This document shows positions 55,610-64,000 of a stretch of DNA of 64,000 bases, in pieces (within the stretch, counting starts at the first letter, position 1; every line of letters starts with the position of its first letter). The stretch is from positions 45,992,297-46,056,296 of the forward strand of contig CM045738.1 of assembly GCA_024760905.1 (NCBI GenBank), written 5' to 3'. This stretch comes from Plotosus lineatus. Lineage: Eukaryota; Chordata; Actinopteri; Siluriformes; Plotosidae. The translations under genes and the position numbers were made by a program. The notes under the pieces were generated by a model. That model searched no databases, had not been told where the DNA came from, and worked only from the letters and a program-made list of their open reading frames with translations.

Positions 55610-56575
55610 TTTCAAACAGCCTTCCTTTCCATTTCTTTTAGTATAGTGTACCCCATTTACACATATACAGATGTTTGAATGGTTTCCAGAGGTCGTTGCT
55701 ATGGTCGCCAACGCTGGATAAAATTCTTTTATCAAACGAGAGTGCTGTCAATCACAGCAAGTGTGTGAAATGCACCTGAGAATGTAAAAAACAGACATAA
55801 CTGAGAAAAACCTCAATTAAAATTACATTTAAAGTTACTGATACATTTATGTCAAGTTTTGTGGAAGGAGTCTCCAGTGTCACTGTTTTATAAACCAATG
55901 AAGCTGGAATTCAAACATTTGACTTTTTTTTTTTTTTTTGAATCCCCCCCTGAATTTTAAAGTACGAAATAGCAAGTGGATGCTGGTGAAGGGAGGATCG
56001 TTTAACGCAGATCAGAACAGGAAAGAAATTTCACAAATAGTAACTGGACTCACAGGCAACTTCAGAGCTTCTCTGATCTTCCTGGGACTGACTGATGGCC
56101 GAGTTCTTGCACTTTTGGTTCTTCTATCCATTCCTCTGGGGACATTCTGCTTTCTTCAGGCTCTGGTTGCCAGTTAAATCATTTTTGATCATTTTATCTG
56201 AGCAGACCATAATTTTCTGATTTTCTTTATGTTTCCTCCTCTACAATCAACTTTTTAAACCAGGTCCGCTGTTGTTCTGAACGATGTTTGAAACAACCAG
56301 TTTCCCTCACAAGTTCAGATTGATGTTTATAACCAGCAGGTCTAACGTTCACTGCCTTCCTTCCTTATATAAGGACAATAACTGGCTCCTGTTTTTTAAA
56401 GAAAGGATGATGTCACTAACTGAACTCCACACTGCAATTCGTGACTCAATTCCACAGAATCAGACTGTTGGTTCAGTTGGATTCTATTCCTCTCCTACAC
56501 CTGATAGTACATTATTTACCTTGCAGAAACATCGTTTCTACCAAAAACACTGATTGATCAGGCTAGTGATGTCAG
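55610..56575. other. intergenic sequence, possible decayed Tc1-like piece
   Basis: No clear gene. The complement of 55990-56170 gives SARTRPSVSPRKIREALKLP, which loosely recalls the helix-turn-helix linker of some Tc1-like transposases, but no termini or catalytic motifs support it. Frames at 55938-56177 and 56284-56553 are otherwise unrecognised. Confidence 0.25.
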
Positions 56576-56579
56576 AGAT

Positions 56580-58581
56580 CTTCTTCACTTCTTTTACTTT
56601 CGGCTGCTTCCTTCAGGGGTCGCCACAGCAAATCATCCGCCTCCACCTCACCCTGTCCTCCGCATCTTCTTTTCTGACTCCAACGACCTTCATGTCTTCC
56701 TTCACCACATCCATAAATCTCTTCTTTGGTCTTCCTCGAGGCCTTCTGCCTGGTAGTTCCAACCTCAGCATCCTACTGCCAATATACTCATTATCCCTCC
56801 TCTGTACATGTCCAAACCATCTCAATCTAGCCTCTCTGACTTTGTCTCCAAAACATCTTACGTGGGCTGTCCCTCTGATATACTCATTTCTGATCCTATC
56901 CATCCTCGTTACTCCCAGAGAGAACCTCAACATTTTCATCTCCGCTACCTCCAGCTCTGCCTCCTGCCTTTTCTTCAGCGCCACTGTTTCTAATCCATAC
57001 AACATCGCTGGCCTCACCACCGTCTTGTATACTTTTCCCTTCATTCTTGCTGACACTCCTATCGCACATCACACCGGACACTTTTCTCCAACCATTCCAG
57101 CCTGCCTGCACACGTTTCTTCACCTCTTTTCCACACTCTCCATTGCTCTGGATTGTTGAGCCTAAGTACTTAAAATCCTCCACCTTCGTTATCTCTGCTC
57201 CCTGGAACATCACCGTTCCTCCTGGGTCCTTCTCATTCACACACATGTATTCTGATTTTCTGAGGCTAATCTTCATTCCTCTCCGTTCCAGGGCATACCT
57301 CCACCTCTCGAGATTTTCCTCCACTTGTTCTCTGCTCTCACTACAGATCACGATGTCATCTGCAAACATCATAGTCCATGGAGATTCTTGTCTCACCTCG
57401 TCTGTCAGCCTGTCCATCACCATAGCAAACAAGAAGGGGCTCAGAGCTGACCCTTGATGCAGTCCCACCTCCACCTTGAATTCATCGGTCACACCGACAG
57501 CACACCTCACCGCTGTCTTACATCTCTCATACATGTCCTGCACCACTCTAACATACTTCTCTGCTACTCCAGACTTCCTCATGCAATACCACAGTTCTTC
57601 TCTTGGCACTTGGTCATATGCTTTTTCCAGATCCACAAAGGCACAATGTAGCTCCCTCTGACCTTCTCTGTACTTCTCTATTAACATCCTCAAAGCAAAC
57701 ATTGCATCTGTGGTGCTCTTTCTTGGCATGAAACCAAACTGTTGTTCACAAATGCTGACCTCTGCCCTTAGTCTAGCTTCCACTATTCTTTCCCATAACT
57801 TCATCGTATGGCTCATCAACTTTATCCCTCTGTAGTTGCTGCAACTCTGCAAGTCTCCCTTGTTCTTAAAAATGGGCACCAGCACACTTCTCCTCCACTC
57901 CTCCGGCATCTGCTCACTCTCTAGTACCTTGTTGAATGTTCTTGTCAGAAAATCTACTGCTACCTCTCCTAGACACTTCCATACCTCCACAGGTATATCA
58001 TCAGGACCAACTGCCTTTCCATTCTTCATCCTCTTCAATGCCCTTCTCACTTCACCCTTACTGCTCTTTGCTACATCCTGCTCCTCAATGGTCACCTCTT
58101 CTACTCTTTTTTTCTCTCTTTTTCCTCATTCATCAGCTCTTCAAAGTACTCTTTCCATCTTCCCAGCACACTTCTGTCATCAGTCAATACATTTCCCTCT
58201 GTCCTTTATCAATCTAACTTGCTGCACATCCTTCCCATCTCTATTTCTCTGCTGTGCCAACCTGTATAGATCATTTTCTCCCTCTTTACTATCCAACCTA
58301 TCATACAAGTCATCATACGCCCTCTGTTTGGCCTTAGCCACTGCTACTTTCGCCTTACGCTGTCTCCCTGTACTCCTGTTTAATCTCTTCGGTCCTCTCA
58401 ATGTCCCACTTCTTAGCTAACCTCTTCCTTTGTACACACTCCTGCACTTCCTCATTCCACCACCAAGTCTCCTTATCTACTTTCCTTCCAGAGGACACAC
58501 CAAGTACTCTCCTACCTGTGTCCCTGATCACATTTGCTGTGGTTGTCCAGTCATTTGGAAGCACTTCCTGGCCACCCAAAA
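56580..58581 (-). mobile_element. RTE-a LINE, 2.0-kb 5'-truncated copy with 18-bp target duplication
   Basis: Target duplications are GCTAGTGATGTCAGAGAT (56562-56579) and GCTAGTGATATCAGAGAT (58582-58599), 17 of 18 identical. The minus strand encodes a 399-codon open frame (56896-58095) that keeps the whole RT core including MMFADDIVICSESREQV. A frameshift near 57050 then leads to the 147-codon C-terminus (56613-57056). This is the best-preserved reverse transcriptase in the window. Confidence 0.95.
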
Positions 58582-58659
58582 GCTAGTGATATCAGAGATA
58601 TTATTTTCAAAAAAACTGTCCACAGAGTATGATCTCAAATCTTTGGAGGCGGTGCTCAA

Positions 58660-58977
58660 CCCTTTAAGGCCCAAATTATTTATAGCAGTAAAAAAAAAAA
58701 AAAAAAAAAAAAATCACCACTAGTTTTTCTGAATCAAAAAGGCCCAAAGAAATACCCCGCACACATTTTTCAACAAAATGATACCACTAATAATAATAAT
58801 AAATAAATCTCACAAATTCGTGAACACAATCCTGCGCACTCAAGGTCATCTCACAGCTGACGGAAGCACGTGGGATCAAACTGTGTTGCATCAGGTGACA
58901 CTGCAACAAGTATAGAATGCGTCTAGGAGTTTGCATTTTTGAAAGAGGACCATATGGTCCTACGGCGCATTAATGGG
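58660..58977 (+). mobile_element. piggyBac-like MITE, copy 3
   Basis: It starts CCCTTTAAGGCCCAAATTAT after TCAA and ends ...GCGCATTAATGGG before TTAA (58978-58981). The interior GCACGTGGGATCAAACTGTG and GTATAGAATGCGTCTAGG match copies 1 and 2. It is 318 bp, non-coding, and carries an expanded poly-A. Confidence 0.75.
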
Positions 58978-60472
58978 TTAATACAACCAACAGAAAAATA
59001 ACTCTGAATATTGATTACACACTTAATCATTACACAGCTTAAAAATGAAACATTAAATTTTTACTAAAATATTTAAAGATAAAAAAAGTCCCACAGTGAA
59101 ATAAAAGCATATCCTATAATAAATTACAAAACAAAAGACACTCATCAGATTATTGCAATACAAAGTTTATTTAAATTCTGAAAACAGAAAATACACAAAA
59201 GCAAGACATCAGGATGTGATGAAAGTGAAGGAGGTGAAATAAAAAGAGGATCAAAAAGTGGTAAGATTTATTATTTGTAAAAGAACCAAGACTGATATTA
59301 AAAATAAGAAAACATGATTTCTTAAGGCTAAAATGTGGTAAAAATGCTGACGTTTAGCTTTAGCACACTTTCTAACAGCTATAAATAAGTGCAGAGCCTC
59401 ACATTAAAAAGTTAACTTTTGTTCCTAATTCTTTACAAAGAGCAGAAAAAAGAAAGCGCGGGAGAGAGAAGAGGAAGAAGAGCCCGATCTTTCGCCTGTA
59501 CACTGCAGTTCAAACACATCTCTATTCATTTTGGCAAAAAAACAAAAAAAAAAACAAAAAACGCATCTCACATATAGAGAAACCAGTTCTTCATGTTTAA
59601 CTTGAGTGTGAAGATATCCGTGTATTTAATGTATAGAGATCCATCTCACTCCGCCATGTTTCAAGTACGAGTGTGATCAATGTACTGCTGAGGAAAAACA
59701 AAACAAAAAAACAAAAACAGAAATTAAACGCAACTTAAAAAGAATTAAACAAAAGACCAAGTAAAAATTCACTCCAATGTCCGCGGTAACGTGCAGGTCG
59801 CCAGACTTTCACATTCTCGCAAACATGAAATGTACATCCCTGAAAAACAAAAAATTAAACATTTATATAATATATATATATATTTATTTAATCCTAAAAA
59901 AGGAACAAAAAGTAATCAGGGATGCACCTCTCCGTCATCACAGATCAACACTTACAATTTCATAAAACAAAAAAAACAAAACAAACAAAAAAAACCTGTT
60001 TAAAGTTTGCTCAAAGAATTGAGATAACACTTCCGTATGTACGGCGTATTTACATTTTCCATTTTTATATTTCCAAGAATAAAAACAATTCTGCTACGTT
60101 CACTTATTTCATTTTTGTACAAAGGAAAAAAATCTTGGAATTTTACTGATTATAATAAAAAAGTGTAATTACATCATTTTCTGTAAATATATTTCATGAC
60201 AGAAATTTCTGATTTCATGTTTTCTTGGGCTATTTATTCTACTGTAAGCTTTTCTCAACTTTAAAAATGTTGGTGTTTATATATTTAAAGGATATTAACA
60301 GTATTGATATCATACAGAATAAAAAGTAACGTGTGAAGAATTTGGAAGGAATTATAGATGAAGATGAATCGAGATGTTTGGAGATTCTCAGGTTGTGGAA
60401 TTGTTCTGGCTCAGCGACTCAAAGAAAGGAAAAAAAAAAACCCATTTAATTAGATTATACTGTATATACTTA

Positions 60473-61291
60473 CCGTATTCGACGTGATAAGCGCCCAGGG
60501 CGCTTAAAAATTGTGAGTGGGTGGGCGGGGACTTAAAATGATCACCAGCAAAGTGGAACGGTGAGTGCTTATTACCATCGAGGTGGAAAACACGAATAAT
60601 AACGGAATAAAAGAGTTTTACTGGTATGTGTGTTATTCATTTTGTGGTATCAACCAAACCACTTGCATGAAAGCTGAAAATAAACAGAAAAAAACAAATT
60701 AATTAAAAAAAAAAAAAAAAAAAGATCCTTTCATTTTCCCTCCCGGTGCTGTTCCTTTAAATATTTTCCCGCAATGTAAAATCAAGCCAATCAACATGAA
60801 TGTCAACTGTAGCACATAGCACATTGAAAAGCACATGGCCAGGAACGTCTTTAAATGTATGAAGTTAGTGAGCAGGAGAATCGGGTGAAAAATCCTCGTC
60901 ATCACTTTCTGATAGGTCCATATCTGGCTCATCGCTCCATTCATTCAGAGCATCCCATAGTTTTGCTGTAGCAGTTTCTAATAGTTCTTCGGTTGTTGGA
61001 CATTTACCAAGAGAACACATTTTCCTGTTTTTTTGAAGCACGGTGGAACAATCAAATGTGTTGTTACTAATGAACATTATAAACATTCCCCAGTGGCAGG
61101 GGGTCTTGAAATACCATGTAAACTCACTTTTACAGGCAGTGAACGCCTCATTTTACTGTTACAGAGACTGATCCAATAAAATTGGGAAGTTTGATCTACA
61201 ATTTTGCTCCCAGTACACATGGGCGGGTATTAGATATATAATAATAATAATAATAATAAAAAAACACTGGAGGGGCACTTATTCGAATACG
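60473..61291 (-). mobile_element. TIR DNA element with small acidic ORF, in the top1 3' region
   Basis: The left end reads CCGTATTCGACGTGATAAGC. The right end is the complement of TCGTATTCGAATAAGTGCCC, so the first 9 bases (CGTATTCGA) are inverted repeats about 0.8 kb apart. A minus-strand ORF (60865-61086) ends in an acidic tail. TIRs of this kind next to TA suggest a pogo-like element, but no catalytic motif is present. Confidence 0.6.
60865..61086 (-). pseudogene. short acidic C-terminal transposase-like remnant
   Basis: The open frame encodes GKCPTTEELLETATAKLW, DALNEWSDEPDMDLSESDDE and DFSPDSPAH before the stop. An acidic Ser/Asp-rich tail is common at the C-terminus of pogo/Tigger transposases, but the rest of the enzyme is absent. 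Without the surrounding TIRs it would be unassignable. Confidence 0.4.
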
Positions 61292-61531
61292 ATATGTATT
61301 GTGTATATATTAAAAGAACAAGAAAGGGGCAGGACTATCGGCTCAGCAATGAAGATTCGAAGGGACGGCACTTAGAGTGACCAAAAAAAAAAAAAAAAAC
61401 ACAAAAATTAGGGTTCCAAAAAAACAAAAAACAAAAAAACAAAACAACCCCCCAAACCCCACTGGATTGGTGCATCCCTGGATAATGTACTGAGCTAAGA
61501 TGGATATTAATATTTATACATCTTGCTGAAG

Positions 61532-61535
<4 letters not shown>

Positions 61536-61576
<41 letters not shown>
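61536..61576. repeat. (CA)n microsatellite
   Basis: A CA tract of about 20 units in the top1 3' region. A shorter (GT)n follows at 61748-61769. Confidence 0.95.
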
Positions 61577-61582
<6 letters not shown>

Positions 61583-62028
61583 CAAGTCTTTCACAAATGG
61601 CTTCATGTAGCTCCGTTCCCGCCCCGTCTCATAAAATTCGGATTTATTCCTTATATTAAAATATAAAATTCATTCATGATAAATCCGACGCCTAAAATCC
61701 GACTAAGACACTTTAAAAAAAAACAAAATCAAAGAGGAAAGCTTCAGGTATGTGTGTGTGTGTGTGTGCACGCGAAGGATGATGCGGTGGAGGATCTCCT
61801 CCAAGTTCCACGTTCAGGACGAGTTTCGACACGTCGGTCGGTCAGGTGAGCGATGGAACGCTTTGCGTTTGTTTCACCCGCGTGATGCTTTTAAAAGGGT
61901 CAGGTTGGTTTCCTCGCTTTGCGTTAACCCTTCAGTGCTTCACACATGGTGGAGTCGATGGAGAAAGGCGAACCTGCAGAAAATGGGTGTGGGTGTGTGT
62001 GGGGGGGATAAGTGGCGTTTGGATTTGT

Positions 62029-62131
62029 TTAAAACTCGTAGTCGGCGTCAGCCATGTCTATGGCCCAGGCGAACTTCTCCCGCTGTGTTTTGTTGTAGAT
62101 CTTCTCGATGGGGATTTCCCATTTTTTACAC
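62029..62131 (-). CDS. top1: top1 last coding exon (C-terminal active-site domain end)
   Basis: After the acceptor TTTTCTCTGCAG (62132 and above) the exon supplies one base of a Trp codon, then [20 protein letters not shown] and [13 protein letters not shown] before TAA (62029-62031). Human TOP1 ends [33 protein letters not shown], so this is the conserved C-terminus of nuclear DNA topoisomerase I, which relaxes supercoils by transient single-strand breaks. The catalytic tyrosine lies slightly upstream in the preceding exon, outside the window. The gene continues to the right. Confidence 0.96.
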
Positions 62132-62163
62132 CTGCAGAGAAAAATAAATAAAGGTTACCTTCT

Positions 62164-62165
<2 letters not shown>

Positions 62166-62226
<61 letters not shown>
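62166..62226. repeat. (CA)n microsatellite in the last top1 intron
   Basis: A perfect CA tract of about 30 units begins about 33 bp upstream of the top1 last-exon acceptor. In the transcript it is a (TG)n tract near the branch-point region. Confidence 0.95.
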
Positions 62227-62229
<3 letters not shown>

Positions 62230-62230
<1 letters not shown>

Positions 62231-62955
62231 GATGGACTGAAGTGTGGGGCCAAGTTCACAAAGGGTGGGGTGCTGGTGCTTTAAAACAGAAAGCCCCTCC
62301 CACGTGTGTTCAGGGACTTCCTGTTACTATTGTATCATAGTGAGGACTTTTCTCCCAAAATAAATCCAGAGGCGGGACTGCAGGTAAACAACAGGCACCT
62401 CATTGGCTGCATACACTGTGTTTAAATTTTTTTTCTTACAAAATTAGAGCATCAACTCAAAACCATCCAATCCTCCTTGAGTCATTTTCACAGCAGCAAA
62501 GTAAACAAAAACACCCAAATACAACTTTCGACATAAACACTGATTGCTTGAAATTCATCATTTTAAGCATAATTAATATATAAAAATAGAACCTTTTGTA
62601 AAATCTAATACAACATTTTGACTTTGATCCTGCAGGACTATTTGACTCATTAAATGTTTTTGAACGACTCCTGCAGCATCTTTAACTCTGTATATTTTTA
62701 TACATTTTAAAATATTGTTTTTGTGACACTCTCAAGCCCCGAATGTAAAAACGGTGGAAATAGAAAATCTTACATCATCTGGAAAATAAAAAGCAAACAC
62801 ACATATATGTAAAAATAAATGAATAAAAATAAAGTTTACATAATTATAATTCATATATATTACAATAACCCCCTGCCCATTCGCAGTTCACTGTTCATGG
62901 CCCCACACTCACGGATGTTGCTCTCAACTGCTTTTTTTTTCTTTTCATGTTTTTA
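62230..62955. other. top1: top1 last intron, nothing recognised
   Basis: AT-rich intronic sequence. The preceding top1 exon (encoding the YLDPRITVAW region in relatives) was not found up to the window edge, so this intron exceeds 1.8 kb. Confidence 0.5.
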
Positions 62956-62963
62956 AATTAGCG

Positions 62964-63239
62964 CAGTGCTTCTCAATTATTTTCTGTGATGCCCCCTCTA
63001 GGAAGAAAAACAAAAAACATTTCATGCCTCCCCAATAAGCGACTATAAATAGTATTATTTGTTTACAAAATTTTGAATACACCGCTGCATAACATTGTGT
63101 CTTTATTAACATTAAAAATAAAAATCATTAAATAATTTAAAAAGCCCACTTAATTCTAGAACAGGAAAGCAAAAAAGCATGTTCCCCAGGGTCATACCCC
63201 CCCCCCCCCAGGGGGCTCCCCACTATTTGAGAAGCACTG
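62964..63239 (-). mobile_element. hAT-like MITE, solo copy
   Basis: The termini CAGTGCTTCTCAATTATTTT and the complement of CAGTGCTTCTCAAATAGTGG are flanked by AATTAGCG and AACTAGAG (6 of 8 identical). This is the same MITE found inside pogo-type copies A and C, here on its own and reversed, which confirms it as an independent mobile unit. Confidence 0.82.
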
Positions 63240-63699
63240 AACTAGAGCCAGCCCCAGCAAATTATACATATGCATCATCATCACTACATTACTGGCACAT
63301 GATTCACAAGCACCAAAATCTTTGCTTTCAAGCACCATCAATGTCATTGGGATGGAAAATATGGCTTACAAATCATACGTGCAGAACCGAGACGTACGCC
63401 ACTGCGCCTTTTTACTCAAAAATGTGTCGCCGTCACTTGCGACCAGCTTGATCTCTATGGCAACGGCCAGCCGAGTCATCAAACCTCACACGTACCTGCA
63501 GCTCGTTACATCACAAAAATGAGTCGGCAGCTTGAGACGTGCAGGTGGAAGATGTCGAGATATGTTTGTTCATCTAAACGTGTTCAAAAGTTGGACTATT
63601 CGACTGGTTCTGAGTCGGCTGTGCTATGGCTATTTTAAATAAAATAAATAAATAAAATTATTTAAACACACATTTTGGATGGTTCTGTGTCACAACTGA

Positions 63700-63842
63700 T
63701 TCATTTGCAGATCCCTTTACTCAGAGCTACTAGCAGGAATCATTTATACACAACTAAGAGTGTAGGGCCTTGATCAAGGGCCCGTCAGTGGCAGCTCGGT
63801 GGTACTGAGACTTGAACCAGAATCACCACTGCTTGGGGAGTA
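63700..63842 (-). repeat. SINE-like repeat, reverse orientation
   Basis: AGATCCCTTTACTCAGAGCT, GGGCCTTGATCAAGGGCCC, GTCAGTGGCAGCTCGGTGG and TGAGACTTGAACCAGAATCA match the common fish repeat seen at 8765-8937. A similar phrase resumes at 63959-64000 (GGGCAGTGCTGACTCCGTGG). Confidence 0.55.
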
Positions 63843-64000
63843 AACTGATTGTTTGTTTGTTCGTGTGGGGGGCATTAATTAAAAAAATGTTTAATTGGGT
63901 TGATGTATATTTTGCAAAAATAAAATGTAACAAAAAAACAAAACAATCAGTTTACTACCAGGGCAGTGCTGACTCCGTGGTTTAACCTCAGTACCACCAA

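Larger units (their letters stand above)
59150..62028 (-). other. top1: probable top1 3' UTR and downstream flank
   Basis: Downstream (leftward) of the top1 stop codon the sequence is AT-rich with several AATAAA signals on the minus strand (for example the complements near 59167-59172 and 59882-59887). It shows few repeats apart from one TIR element at 60473-61291. The true transcript end cannot be fixed from sequence alone. Confidence 0.45.

Noticed and set aside
55938..56553. Two open frames (79 and 89 codons) and a Tc1-like phrase on the opposite strand
   Set aside because: The similarity is limited to about 20 residues, and no terminal repeats or DDE motifs were found nearby.

Overview
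The window is vertebrate genomic DNA, almost certainly from a ray-finned (teleost) fish. The evidence is spliced exons of two vertebrate genes, dense (CA)n/(GA)n/(TA)n microsatellites, and a typical fish transposon mix: Rex3, Rex1-like and RTE LINEs, Tc1-like, pogo/Tigger-like, hAT-like and piggyBac-like DNA elements, and several tRNA-derived SINEs. I cannot name the species.

Two host genes are visible, both on the minus strand. At the right edge is the last coding exon of top1 (DNA topoisomerase I, 62029-62131), which encodes the conserved C-terminus ending ...ADADYEF. Its 3' UTR probably runs left towards about 59150. The next gene is plcg1 (phospholipase C gamma 1). Its first coding exon (40876-41092) holds the start codon and the beginning of the N-terminal PH domain, and a CpG-rich promoter lies upstream at about 41895-42560. 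Coding exon 2 (8025-8177) and exon 3 (7550-7643) complete most of the PH domain. The three exons join in phase (phase 1, phase 1, then two leftover bases). Intron 1 is therefore about 32.7 kb and intron 2 only 381 bp. Exon 4 is not in the window, so intron 3 exceeds 7.5 kb. TOP1 followed by PLCG1 on one strand matches the human chromosome 20q12 order.

Most other sequence is repeats, many nested.
- 1-7.5 kb (plcg1 intron 3): a pogo/Tigger-type element (459-4731) carries a full-length decayed Rex3 and a hAT-like MITE, and a Tc1-like element sits at 5806-7366.
- 8.2-40.9 kb (intron 1): a pogo-like transposase remnant; a small TIR-bounded element with a broken ORF resembling the P2X7 C-terminal cysteine domain; LINE fragments of at least three families; a second Tc1-like copy; a ~530 bp palindrome; an inverted pair of unclassified ~450 bp repeats; SINEs; and long microsatellites.
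- 42.6-59 kb (intergenic top1-plcg1): an RTE split by a Rex1-like LINE; a pogo-type element (48982-53659) containing a SINE that is split by a ~3.1 kb RTE, plus a hAT MITE that contains another SINE; and two more RTE copies with target-site duplications.
- 59-64 kb: the top1 3' region with a TIR element, then the final top1 intron with a hAT-like MITE.

No prokaryotic features, CRISPR arrays or functional tRNA/rRNA genes are seen. Every transposon ORF I inspected is broken by stops, frameshifts or deletions.
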